Shown piece after piece: positions 44,160-55,508 of a stretch of DNA of 64,000 bases (positions are counted from its first letter, which is position 1; every line of letters starts with the position of its first letter). Both the position numbers and the translations under genes were made by a program. The notes beneath the pieces are model-generated. The model was not told where the DNA came from. It made no database searches and saw only the letters and a program-made list of their open reading frames with translations. Source of the stretch: Cytidiella melzeri (Eukaryota > Basidiomycota > Agaricomycetes > Polyporales > Irpicaceae); contig JABYQR010000144.1 in assembly GCA_022592445.1 (NCBI GenBank), positions 40,172 through 104,171 on the forward strand. Reading direction: 5' to 3'.

Positions 44160-44848
44160 GATGGGGGCCTGAAGATTGTGAAATTCCCAGCTAATGTAGA
44201 TGACACTATATGCATTGACAAATTGTGCAAGATTGTCAGCAAATTGGTGAGGATCAGAGAGGAGGGTCTTTGGGTTGACTGAGCCATGAGCATCCAAATA
44301 ACACATGGTGGTTCGAGGTCAAGAAGCGCTGGTGTTTCAAGCTCAAGTCCTTGCTCACCTGAGTCCCTGATTGTCCTGCATTCACAACTAGCGCCTCATA
44401 CATTGTAAGATGAACTCATGAAGACAGTAAGATGGTATGCATGACTATTAGTTTACACTTTAAGTAGCAACACTGTATACGCTACCACCACTTCATTGGA
44501 GCTTGGTCTGTTCTGGTCTTGAAACTGGACAGTGCTACTACATAGACTTTGAACAATTTGGTACATGTATGCTAATATACACAGGTGGCCACAGCTGCAG
44601 TCAATGACATTTACCTGCTCCAGATGGACACATCATTGAGATACTCAATACCCTCACCAAGCCCAATCTGTAACTACTTCTTGGAGAGGACAGTCTTTGA
44701 TGCCTTCATGGCCCCAATAGATAAGTGAAAGTCTCTCATAGTATGTTTACATGATGAGAATAGCCTCACAACTGAGACACTGACACCAGTACCTGCAAGA
44801 ATGTCTCGTGCAATGTGATAGAGGGTGGGAAAAACCTATGTATGACTC
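44160..44848. other. Unassigned sequence between LTR relics
   Basis: I see no gene here; a minus-strand frame of about 66 codons near 44293-44093 has no recognisable features. Confidence 0.35.
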
Positions 44849-45524
44849 TGTTATGCACAGTCTTCACAACCTACTAGTTTCATCTGGCTATCATAACAGT
44901 AGCTAACTACTTCTCTGCCTTTGCTCTGACAATCCAACTTGTCTTTCCTCCATTACTCCTCAGTCCTCATCATCTCTGTTCAAAACAGACTATTGCATCA
45001 TCAACTTCCTTTTGTTTCCATTGAGACCTCTGACCTAACTCCGATTGGTTACTGTTGCCTTGGTTCCACCCTTGGCCCTTCTACACCCCTGTTACCATTC
45101 CATTGGGTCCAACCCCATCTATCCCCCTTTCGGGGTTAAGCCTTTTCCTATTGTTCTCTTGCTTATTGTCCACCTTTCTATTGTCCCTTGTTCTCGCGTC
45201 TTGATGGTCTTCTTTCCTATAGGCTTGCCAGAATAGCTATTGTTCCTTGTCTATTGTTCTCCCTTTTTATTCCTTCGATTTGTTGCCACTACATCAGACT
45301 GGTCCAAAGGTAGCTAGGTCAACATGTATAAATAGCCACTAGACATGAAGCTAGAACCTCAGTCTATCCACATCATACTACTATTTCTTCTATCAATCCA
45401 TCATCTGTCTGCCATTATGCTTGACAGCAACCGCACAGCCTAGACCATCATTTGATCTTGTGTGTAGTTACACCAAGGGGTTCTGACCTGACAACTTGTC
45501 TGTTGACGATAGTAGGTCTTAACA
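44849..45524 (+). repeat. LTR, family A, plus orientation
   Basis: Starts TGTTATGCACAGTCTTCACA and ends GGTCTTAACA. It shares with the copies at 37475-38158 and 55509-56148 the TATAAATAGC motif and the stretch around CTAGAACCTCAGTCTATCCA. The flanking 5 bp do not match, so it may have been rearranged. Confidence 0.7.
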
Positions 45525-45589
45525 TTTGGATGGACTCTTCTGGGTCTGCCTACGTACTAAGAAGATCTACTCAATTGGCTCTGTGAGAG

Positions 45590-46150
45590 GCAGTTCAGAC
45601 AATCAAGGTAGCTACACAACACCATCAAACTTGTATGGGTACCTGAGCAGTGCAGGACAGAGGCAGTTCAAATGATGAAGGTAGCTATGCAACATCATCA
45701 AACTGTGTATGGATACATGAGCTGTGTAAAATATAGCAAACAGGCTGCATAAGTGGAGAGACAAAGATCAAGAAAACATAGCTGGAACATTATGAAAATT
45801 GTATGAGTACAAAGGTCAAGTAAAAATAGCTGCAACACTATGAGATGTGTATGAATGCATGAGCGGTGCAAAACAGAGGCAGTACAAATAATCAAGCAAC
45901 ATGAAAACTTGTATATGAATGCATGAGCAGTGCAAAACATAGGGAACAGTCTGTATAAATGGAGAGACAATGATCATTTGAAACAAACATAGCTGGAACA
46001 TTATCAAACTTGTATGAATTCATGAGCAGTGCAAAACAAAAGCAGTACAAATGATCAAGGTAGTTATGCAGTATTTGTAAAACTGTGTATGGGTACATGA
46101 ACAGTGCAAAATGTAGGAAAGAGGCTATGAAACAAAGATGAAACACACAT
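45590..46150. repeat. Degenerate tandem repeat, about 75-bp unit
   Basis: The word CATGAGCAGTGCAAAAC and variants recur near 45642, 45717, 45857, 45923, 46021 and 46097, each linked to ACTTGTATGNRTNC and AGGCAGTACAAATNATCAAG words. Spacing varies from about 66 to 140 bp. The array is noncoding. Confidence 0.6.
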
Positions 46151-46499
46151 AGCCTCAGGTTCCAGTTGCACACAGCTGTTGGTGCCTAAAACTTTCTACA
46201 TGCATAATATTCCAGAACACCATTAAATACAGGTATAGTATTGTATTGTAATGTAATTGTATTTAATGATACTTGTATTCTGACATTAATGTATTTAATG
46301 ATATTCTGAGATTATATTGCATTATAATGGTATTTTTGCAGAGCACTAGTCAACACTGAAAGTATTAAGATCACTCTGATGCTGGTGCCCGCACATGATT
46401 ATGAAGTTTGTTCAGACGAAGCGGGTGTTGGAGAGTGGGAGTCGGTATGTGATGATCGGTTCGTATTAGAGCTTTATTGCGTGTTTTGATATGTGGAAT

Positions 46500-47644
46500 T
46501 GCGCAGCTATCCAATGGAAGGACTATTGGAACTGGGATTTTTCTCAGTGCTGGTTCGGTACGTTGCTCAGTAATATTGTGCGCAATTCGCAAGCCTCTTA
46601 GAGCTAGTAGCTGAAACCGCTGGTTCAACCTTAGGCAGTTTCGTTAACGGGACCAGCCAGGCAGTGCTATCGTACATTGCTGTAGGGCTTGTCTGCTACT
46701 CTGTCGTCGTTGCACTGTACGTGTCTTCCTCACCTACCATGACTCTTCGACCGTGGGCCTTACTACTATCGATCGCCTGGCAGTTCCTACATTCCGGTCT
46801 TCGGCTCCTTTGCCTGTGTCGCGACCTGATTCGTCTCCCCTGCACATGATTCGCGTGCGGGCTTTGGCGCAGCTGTACACCTCATGAATGCAGTACTTCT
46901 CACCGCTGTTGTCTCAGCAACAAACCCCTGTTTCTATGCAAGCTTCACGTATGCTTCTTGCCCTCGCGCGAGCCGGCCAAGCTCCCAAGATCTTTGGTTT
47001 GGTTTTGTGAACGACAGGGGTGTGCCTGTTCCTGCTCTGGTGTAAGCCCATTTTGGCTGTATGTGAGAAACACGCTAATAATATCCAATCCGAATGGCGT
47101 TCTTTTGATCTCCTTATTCACCTACCGTACCACAATCTGGGGTTAAGGCGTGGTCTTCACGTGGCTCATCAACCTCACCGGTATATCTGCCCTCCTCGTC
47201 TGGGGATCTACCAGCGTCATGTCACACCGCTTTCGACACGTCTGGAAAATCCAGAATCGCCCGTTGAGCGACTTGTCGTACAGACAACCGCTCTATTCGA
47301 TGCTTTCGCTTTTAGTGATTTTGTCCTTGCAGTGTTGATGTATGGTGGCGCAGGGATATGCGGCTGGTGTTGAGGAGCCGTTTCAGGCCAAGGTGAACGT
47401 CCACGGTCTACATCGATATTATCGCGTGCTAATGATGAGCGATAGAACGTCGTTGCGATTTACATTGGAGTGGCTGTTTACGTTCTCCTTTATGTCGGGT
47501 ATTCGACGTATGACAGGTTCGTCACTGCGCGCTTCTTACCATTTCGTTGCTGCGGGCGTGGTAGACTTGGAGATGGACGCTGTTTGGGGGAGCGGCGAAG
47601 GGGGAATGATCAGAGGAGATGAGGAGGAGGAAGGATGGGAGTGA
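46500..47644 (+). pseudogene. Amino-acid permease (YAT/AGP family), degraded
   Basis: Fragments in several frames match a fungal amino-acid/polyamine permease in the right order. They are the first helix GRTIGTGIFLSAGS (about 46521-46562), LSYIAVGLVCYSVVVAL (46666-46720), AVHLMNAVLLTAVVSATNPC (about 46873-46930), LALARA..APKIFGFVNDRGVP, FTWLINLTGISALLVWGSTS (about 47153-47210), VAQGYAAGVEEPFQAK and an acidic C-terminus ending EEEEGWE at 47644. Too little sequence separates the helix-2 and helix-8 segments, so the centre is deleted, and frameshifts and stops lie between pieces. The family normally has 12 membrane helices and about 550 residues. Its 3' end is duplicated at about 60755-61172. 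Confidence 0.75.
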
Positions 47645-48931
47645 GGTTGTGGGGTCTCGTTCTTATTTGTTGCGATCATGGATTGGAGGTACGAGGAACT
47701 AGAGGCTGGTGACGAGCCTAGATTGGATGGGTATGGAGGAATGTGTGACTCAATGTGAGACTCGAGTTTTGCGTGTGTGCATCACCAGCTGACGCCGCGA
47801 ACCCTGAAGGAGGCGAAGAAGCCGTGCAGAGCCTGAGGCATGTCGGGCATGGTTGTGTCGATCAAGGAGGCTCACCAAGCATGAGCAGCTTGGAAGACCA
47901 TGCAAAGCCAGGGGCACACTGAGAGCCCAACATCATGTCGCCGTCGGGTTGTCGAGGCTATGAAGAGCAGACTGGGGTTCAATGCAAATCGGGGAAGCCA
48001 GCCCAAAGCGGGAACAGCAGTTGAGACTCGGCGAAACAAGGCTGACAAAGGTCCGTCCGAGACAGGCTGCTGAAAGGGGAGCTGTGCGTGTGAGACAAAT
48101 ACGGTGGTTACGACCACTACTAGACTGGCCATTTTGTTTCGTAGCGTTTATTGATTGCACTGCCGCAGCTTGCGCATAGTGGGAACAACCTGGAACCCCC
48201 ATCTTTTTGCGAAATTCTCAACCTCCCTTGCAGTGCGAGACGTGGAGACAGATTAATCCGTGGCGATGCGTTACAGATGTCGTCAAAGCTGATGGTCGTT
48301 ACCACTGCTTTAGCGCTCACCTGGAACTCGCTGATAGGGACAAGATGTGGTCTTATGCCGTCCGGGCAGGAGACGTCCCCACTCGCTTCTACGCAGTCGG
48401 TACAAAATAAGACGGTAGGTTCCCTCAAGTGCAGTTCTGACGATGACGTCGACTTTCCGGTCAGGAGAGAGAAACACATGAACTCTGGTTTAGACTCTAC
48501 GACCTGGTTTTCCCCCTTTACGGAAGGAGTGCCAGCAGCTGCGCAGGCGAGACACGTAACGATTTACAGATAGGAGACTGGGATTCACTGTACAAGAGTT
48601 GTTTCAGGGTGTGGAGATCATGTTTAGTCGCTACGTGACAGTGATCTAGTACAGGGGCTAACTCCACCTGTATCATGATTGTAGGGCAGCATGCCAATGT
48701 ACTGCCTCTGACACTGCATATGCACCACAAGATATATAAAGTTCCCTTGCGCGCCATTCTTGTATCACAGCACACCCCCCTTCAAAAATTTCCAGGTCTT
48801 CTTATTGCTACAGTGCTGGTCGGTAAGCACATTGCTTTCCATGTTGCACTCACCTTTGTACTGAAAGGGTTTGTATAGCTAGCCACCCAACTGCCTTCCC
48901 AAAACCTTTCCAAATTGCATCCTACACCATC
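47645..48931. other. Region between permease relic and secreted-protein gene
   Basis: The first part (to about 47986) is the permease 3' flank, duplicated at 60.8-61.17 kb. From 48151 to 48573 both strands have frames of 120-140 codons without recognisable domains. A TATATAAAG box at about 48731 may serve the next gene. Confidence 0.4.
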
Positions 48932-49447
48932 ATGAAACTCTCCACCTCTCTTGTTTTCTTCATCACCATTGTCACTGGCATGTTACATGCAGCGGTTGTG
49001 GCTGCCACCCCATTTGGTAGCACTGTTGCTAGTACAGGATCACACTGTCCACAGCCAATTTCCTCTGACAACCCAAATCACTTGGAGAGACGGACCTCAC
49101 CAGATGAAATCCCTCGCTTTGCTGATTACACCAAAGGATTGTCCAAAGCATCAAAAAGGCTCCTATATGAGACATCCTACGACGATCCAGCCTTCATAAC
49201 AGCATGGAGCAAAAAGGAGGAACAAACCAAAACACCTGCCGATAAGGACGCTTACCTTACATATGGGCCTGTAGATAAGGCTCTGGCATCACCGTTGGAA
49301 TGGGCTATATGGGATCACCTCAGATCCAATCAACCAGTTCTATCTGTGGTTAATCGAAAGAAAAAAACTCGTGGCAAGGGGTCAGGCCTACAGCAGCCTG
49401 TGGGAAAATCTGGTGGAGGAGGTTCAAATGTGGTGCCTGGTGCCTAG
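48932..49447 (+). CDS. Small secreted protein, candidate effector
   Basis: An intact single-exon frame of 171 codons with an ATG at 48932 in good context (ATCATGA). The N-terminus is a clear signal peptide (LSTSLVFFITIVTGMLHAAV), followed by one Cys, a dibasic ERR, a charged region (IPRFADYTKGLSKASKRLLY, AFITAWSKKEEQTKTPADKD), a hydrophobic PLEWAIWDHLRSNQPVL patch and a Gly/Lys-rich tail (KKKTRGKGSG ... GKSGGGGSN). A TATATAAAG motif stands about 200 bp upstream. No family is recognised. It is surrounded on both sides by transposon debris yet keeps its frame, so it is probably functional or recent. Secretion is inferred. Confidence 0.6.
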   Translation: MKLSTSLVFFITIVTGMLHAAVVAATPFGSTVASTGSHCPQPISSDNPNHLERRTSPDEIPRFADYTKGLSKASKRLLYETSYDDPAFITAWSKKEEQTKTPADKDAYLTYGPVDKALASPLEWAIWDHLRSNQPVLSVVNRKKKTRGKGSGLQQPVGKSGGGGSNVVPGA

Positions 49448-50932
49448 GTGCCCTAGGTGATTGGAGCACAAACCACAGGTAGCAGCAGGAGCATGGATTT
49501 GAGTACAGTTGTGGTAGTTGCTGTTACATGTGTAGAGACCAACATTGTCTATAACAGAATACATAGAGGCTCTGCCTGTGCAACCCTTCTCTTGCAGTTA
49601 CCTGAATTGTACATAGATCATGCAAAGTAGTTCAATGCCGTTGTGGACAAGACATGTGTCACACAACCCTTCTTCTCTATACTCTACTTTACAGCCTCCT
49701 GTGCTTTGTACTTTCCCCTTGTTATTGCACACTTGGACAATATAGCACAGTCCTGTTTCATTCCTGAACAACTGCATGCCCAGTGAAGGCCAAGTTGCCA
49801 ACTTGCCTTACAGTCTGCTGTTCCAAGACTTTGCTTTGTCTACTGTGGTCTCTCTGTTCCAGTCAACGGGGGAAGTGCAGTGTATCTGCTAGAAAAAGCT
49901 GACAATGTGCCCTTCACAAAATCTGTCCTCAACAACAGCTTAAAGCCCAGCATGGGTAGCAAATACCTACGGTGATCTGTGGGTTGACCTGTACCAATAC
50001 CTGCAGTTATCTGACCTGCAGGTGGCAGGTACCTACCTGTACAGCTATGTCACAGGCACAGGTATTGGGCTTTGCCTCTGCGGGTATACCTGCAGGTATC
50101 TTCAGGAATTGTTGACTTTTGAGGCACAATAACCAACAGTGGTTAAGAGTTCATACTACTGTACTGGCATGGCCTGATGTTCATGGCCTGTGACTGTGAC
50201 TGTCAGATGATCAAAATTATGGAGGTTCAGGGCATTTAATGACCTGAGACCAATGTTTGAACATATCAAAACGTATAGGTGCCTATGGCCAAAAAAAGTG
50301 CTACTCTCATAAGTGCCTGAGGTCACATAGCCAGGCAGATGTTCACGAGGGTCTGTGACCTGTAACAAAGTGGAAGTTGTGTACGAGGGGTAGAGGCTGT
50401 TAAGCTTTGAAGATGAGTCTTATTATTATTGCTGCTTCAGCAGCTCTGCTTATATACATGTCTGTATCTACTTATGTAAGCAACTACTATACATGTCTAC
50501 TTCAGCTATTCTACTGTATTACTAAGTGCATGACTCATGCTATGCATGCATGACTCATTGTATGACTAGGCTCAGCATTTGTACCAGAGGTGTACATAAT
50601 GAGTAAATGACTCATGCTAGTACTTGTCCTCAGACGTACACTTTAGGCGTCCTCTGGAGTTGTACTACGTGCTTTCCACCTCATTTCCTATGCTACTAGA
50701 ACACAGGCGTACATATATGTGCAGTATCCCTATAGTGCTATACTACTTAGTCTACACAACTCATATCTGTACGTCTCAGCTAATGTGATGGTTACTACTG
50801 GAGTTACCATATACGGCTGCATAATTCCCTTATCAAGACTGTGGGAACTCTGCTACCTTAAAGCATCCTTGTAACAAGGCATGGGAAACTACATCTATAT
50901 TATATAATTTTAACACTCCCACTTAACCATTA
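49448..50932. other. Repeat-rich noncoding stretch with ACCTGCAGGT words
   Basis: No gene is supported. Between about 49960 and 50110 there is a cluster of ACCTGCAGGT-like words, including the perfect 14-bp palindrome ATACCTGCAGGTAT at 50086-50099. Confidence 0.4.
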
Positions 50933-52931
50933 TGTCACAAGCATGCACACTTTTTCCGTTTTATTTTTCCTTATCTTATCTTATCGATGGCACATGGCTA
51001 CTGCATGTGATCAAGTGCATGTGACAGACCGGTCACATGATCATAGAAGGTGCTGGAACATTGTGGAACATTGTAGAACATCGCACCATAGCACACCATA
51101 TGTTCCCACGGCAGTGTTAGGAGTACAGACCCGGTACCAGGGGTCCTTGTCTGAGATGTATATAAACCCACCCTGTAGCTCCCTAAAGACCTCAGATTCT
51201 ACCTCCTGGTCTTTAGGTGATGTCCACCTTGTACCTAATCCCCCACTGTACTAATATAACCTGGTCTTTAGCTCATTGTTGGCTGATCCCTCGTTGTTGC
51301 ATCTTTACTTCTCCTCATCATCCTTTCCCTTGCCGTCATCGTCCACGCAAATTCGCTCGTTGTTCCTCCATCCCCGTCGTCACTTCCTCGCTCTTCATAG
51401 AGTTTGGTTGTGCTCTTGACATTAGGTGGAATCTCTGTACACTCACCTGGACGTCGCGCAACCACACATTTCCTTTACCCCAAAAAGTTTTAAAAAGTTT
51501 AGTCCCCCCCGGTTTACCAGTACGTTGTATTGGCCCGGAACCCTTGATCTTACTTCTCATGTTGTAATTGTAGTGCCGAAAGACGTACACATCCGTTGTA
51601 ACATACCCGAGTCCTTCTTTGAGGCTCGACAAGAACTGCGCCAACAAGGTTGTCCCCATCTCTACACAGAGAAGGACCTTGAAGCCATTGTTTCTTACGT
51701 CTCACGCCGTCCTCACTACCACTCCCTCGGTACTAGACTCCCACACTTCGACCACAAAAAGTTTGCTCGTGACAACGAGTCCATCAAGGAATGTACATGC
51801 ACTGAACGTGCTCAAATCCTCGCCAACCGTATTGAGAAACCACCCCTCAAAGATCACATCTCCCGGGCACCTGCACCACCTTGACCGGATATGCAGAAAC
51901 CAGTGACACTCGACTTTCATAAGTTCTCCATCAAAGATCAAGTTGGCATCCTCAAGCCAAAGATTGAAGCCACTACCAGACACCTCAAGATTTTGATTGA
52001 ACTTACTCGCGACCAGAACGATCCGCAGACCAAGGCAATCTTACTCCTTAACAATAAACTTCTATACCTCATTGACCATACGGAGGAAGTACTCTCCACA
52101 CGCACGCCCGCCCAACTCAAAGCACTGAATTGGGGCCTGCAGTCAGTAGGGCAGATCAACTTCGCACAATTACGCAAGAGGTTGACAGAAGTTACGAGTA
52201 GAGTTGCATTTGTAGCAGGCGGAGGATACTTTGAAAAACTTCCCTTGTAATGAATAGTCATCATTGAGTGTGATAATCTCTTCCACGTCTTTGATCCCGA
52301 CAATCTTCAGGACTGTCATGACAACAAAGAGGATCACGCATATATTGAAGTCTGCGAACAGCAGCCGTGTCCAAATTGAAGTCAAAAGTTTGTAGTATCT
52401 CGCCATTTCAGAGAAGGACAACAATACTCTGGATACGTATCCTGCGATAACAGTCAAATACCGTTGATTGTTGATTGTTGAAGTTCCTGGAGAAGTTGAA
52501 GTTCCAGAACTCGATACCAGTTTAGTCACACCAGTTTTATCAGAAACCACCACTGCTGCCCCTGAGACCATACTGAAAATCTCACCGGTAACTCCTGAAA
52601 CACCCACAGTTGTCCCCACCAATCCCGCACCTGTCACAATGACAATCCCAGCAGTAGACCCCGCCCTAGTTGCAGCCATTGTAGCTGCAGTCGCGCAAGC
52701 AATGCCCAGACCACAGGTTACGGTCAACAACAATGACTCCAAGCCCGATAGATACAAGGGCGAACATGGTCGTGACCTGGAATGTTTCCTGTCCCAGTGT
52801 GAGGCTTACTGGGTGACTGCCAGTATCACTGACGAGAAAACCAAGGTCCTGACGGCCATCTACCGTCTGTCGGAGAAAGCTGCCCAATGGGAAATACCAG
52901 TCACAGATCACATGGCTGACCACAACGGTGA
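50933..52931 (+). mobile_element. Older copy of the gypsy family, truncated in Gag
   Basis: LTR 50933-51421 (TGTCACAAGC ... TCTTGACA), then TTAGGTGGAATCT in place of the primer site, then the extra 5' frame with one internal TGA (51883-51885) up to tandem stops TAA TGA at 52248-52253, then part of Gag with further stops. It ends abruptly at 52931 where a T20/A12 tract begins. Clearly older than the copy at 29561-36801. Confidence 0.88.
51427..52250 (+). pseudogene. Extra 5' frame of the older gypsy copy
   Basis: Homologous throughout to the minus-strand frame at 36279-35458 and aligned without frameshift. A single TGA interrupts it after APAPP (51883-51885). It ends LPL followed by TAA TGA, the same position as the TAG TAG of the younger copy. 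Confidence 0.7.
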
Positions 52932-52932
52932 C

Positions 52933-52964
<32 letters not shown>

Positions 52965-54391
52965 TCCACGTGTTTAAAGTGCATACTACCATGGTACATG
53001 TACACCTAATAATTTTTGGAGACAGAGACGATAGAAAGAGAGAAGGGAAAGGAACAAAACCGAGGGCCCAAACACTGACGAACAGCTAGCATGTTACCGA
53101 AGGGGGACTTCAGTCCCTCGCCCGCTAGCGCCCTAGGTGACTCAACTCCGGGCGGCGGTGAGCCGCATCGTTGACTCGCCGTATGTGCTTCCTTGCCTGC
53201 GCCGGCGCGAGCCCGAACTTGATGAGTACTTGTATCTGCGCTGCCTCGTCCAACACCCCCTGTGCTGCAATGCACCTTAGCGCGGCCACTGCATAAGCCT
53301 TGTTGAAGAAGGCAAGCGACGCCTTCGGGTCCCGGCAAAACCAGTGGTCAAATGCCTTTTTTCGCATAGTAGTGTGAAGGTTGATTCTGAGGATGGTTGG
53401 TGAGTCATAATCCCCTTCCTCGAGATCCCGGAACCCTCGCTCAACAAGCTCCAGCCACTGGAAGGTGACGGCCGCGGGGTTCAGTTGGAGAAATTCATTG
53501 ACTTCCTCCAGCTCAGGCTGAGTGCCACGCCAGAGTTGCTGTGCGTGAGCAGCTGGATCTACACCCTGCGGTGCGACTGGTGCAAGATCCAGTGTGTCCC
53601 GTCGATGTTCCCCGTGCCGTCGCACATCCGGCGGCTTGTGTTTTCTGATCCACAGTTCGCAGTCGAACCACATGTGGTCCCTGGTCTCGATACTGATCCG
53701 CCCGCACCAGCATTCGTGCCTCCCCTCCAGGTTGAACCTTTCGCGGAAGGCTCCATGTGGAAAGTGGCCACTGACAAACCGCACAAGTCGAGACATGTGA
53801 GTAGTACTGCTCCCCGCCGTCTTCAGGAACCAATTAGCTGATGTGTGCTTACATTTGGCAAACAAGGGGGCGCGATTGATGAGGGACTACTGCCCTCGAT
53901 ACTTAGGCCATTCCATGTCCTTTGACCAGGCCAGGTAGGCCTGGGCCGTAACCTGCTGACGTGCGTACGCAAACAACACATCGTCGCAGGGTTCTTTGGT
54001 GGCTAAGCCCGCCTCCCGGTCCACCACTGTGTTCCAGTATACTCCCCGGTGACCCGGGCTCCACCAGAGGTGCACACGGTGCTGCTCCGATTCCTCGAGC
54101 CATGGTCGGATGGACGCGCTCACAGCCACTGCCAGCATTTGGGACGGTCCGCGCCCAGGAGCCAGGATAGAGGCCAGGGCTGCAGAATTGTCAGCAAAGA
54201 CGTGTACATTGGTTACGGAGTCTGGCAAGTCAGTCACTGCCTCACGCAACCCTCGCGCCAACGCAGCCATCTCAGCATCATACGGTGTGGCCTGACCGCA
54301 CCCAAAGCGCCCCTGTCGCACCTTGTTAGAGTGCTAGACTAGCCACGCCGAATCAGCTTGTACTGGCCGGGTAGGGTTTCTATCTTTCTTT
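52933..54391 (-). pseudogene. LINE 3' fragment: RNase H and C-terminal zinc finger
   Basis: In sense the fragment encodes a LINE-type RNase H (YDAEMAALARGLREAV, VHVFADNSAALASIL, HLWWSPGHRGVYWNTVVDRE) followed by the C-terminal region with a Cys-rich finger (ECWCGRISIETRDHMWFDCE) and a helical tail to about 53122. Two in-frame TAG codons interrupt it, after SAWLV and after KYRGQ. The 3' end is a poly(A) of 20 (T20 at 52933-52952 on the plus strand) preceded by T12. The reverse transcriptase and endonuclease are absent; the 5' side joins a copy of the 42.7-kb repeat at about 54391. Confidence 0.8.
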
Positions 54392-55240
54392 ACCTCGCGC
54401 GGGCGCGGGCGGTAAGGGCAGCGACAGTCGGGTAGGTGGGGAACGGTGGGACAGTAACGGCAGACTCGAGGTGAGTTGTCGTTGGTAGACGCAGCGGACA
54501 TAAACGTGGAAGAAGTTGCAGTGAGACAACGCAGAAGAAGCTACAGCTATGGGCGCGAAGAGACTCCCTCAACGCGAGCGCAAAGCGTAAAGTGAACTCT
54601 GGAAACTGGGGTGGGGATTTATTGATTTTCTACGCAGTACAGGCAACACCTTTTTATATACCCTAAAGACCCTCTCCTAAACTTTTCCTTCTATGTCCTA
54701 AACCCAAACGCGAGAGCGAGGAAACAGGGTGGCAGAATACTTCCGTCTGCGGAGGCAAAATGTTCAGCAAGTCGACGCCCGGCAGGACACAGTGTTGGTC
54801 GACGCGGAGTAGCGGCACGCGCCCTTGCACTGAAGAGGTGTCAATCGTTGCGAGCAGGTGATGAGGCGCCATCCAGGAGTTGCACAGCGTGGCGTGATAG
54901 GAGTCTTCCTGAAACGGGGTTCGCGCGTCAAGTTTCTTCTACCGTTGGTCCGACCCGCGTCCGAAACACTTGGTGGCTGGCCGGCCCATGCTCCGATGCA
55001 AAAGGGGCGTGGCTGTGAGTCAGAGTTCGGTGCGATTCCTCGGCCTCTTGGATGTTTCCGGCGCGTGGCTTCTTGTCAAGTCCTCGGATCCTCGGCAAAC
55101 TCCTCGTGACCTCGGTGAACCTCTCGTGCCCGTGACGCTGGGAAAGTGGAGGGACTTGCCGCTCAGGATGATGCGGGCCGCGCAAATGGCAGGCTGCTGC
55201 CGGGTCTCCGCGCCTAGCCAATTTCCAAGCGTATCACCGC
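54392..55240 (-). repeat. Dispersed 0.8-kb repeat, copy 2
   Basis: Similar along its length to 42684-43505, including the start of the Cys-rich ORF (CRYCPTVPHLPDCRCPYRP) and the TATATAAAAAGG region. Here it is fused to a LINE 3' fragment, which hints that both belong to one element with a large internal deletion. Confidence 0.75.
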
Positions 55241-55508
55241 ACTCTTTTCCCAAAACTGAGAACGCCGTGTCAGTGGAACGACCACGTCAACGACACCGAA
55301 TGACCATAACTCCACCAATGGCGTCTTCTGTGATTACATCTGCAGATGCATCACCCCCTCCGCCATTGTATTGTCCTGCAGCAGGTTCTCCACAGTTTCC
55401 CATTGTGGTTGAAGAAGATTCACCTCTTTCACCGTCATCGCCTCTTACGTCCCTTAGCGATAATGACGAGGCCACCCTTGCAGACAACGAGTCTTAAAGG
55501 GGAGGTAA
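55241..55508 (+). pseudogene. Retroelement internal 3' end with polypurine tract
   Basis: A short Ser/Pro/Asp-rich frame (SPLSPSSPLTSLSDNDEATL) stops at 55497 and is followed by AAAGGGGAGG, a polypurine tract directly before an LTR. It is the tail of an otherwise deleted family-A element. Confidence 0.5.

Noticed and set aside
48120..48573. Overlapping frames of 119 and 140 codons on opposite strands
   Set aside because: Neither has a recognisable domain, signal peptide or homologous copy; insufficient support for a gene.
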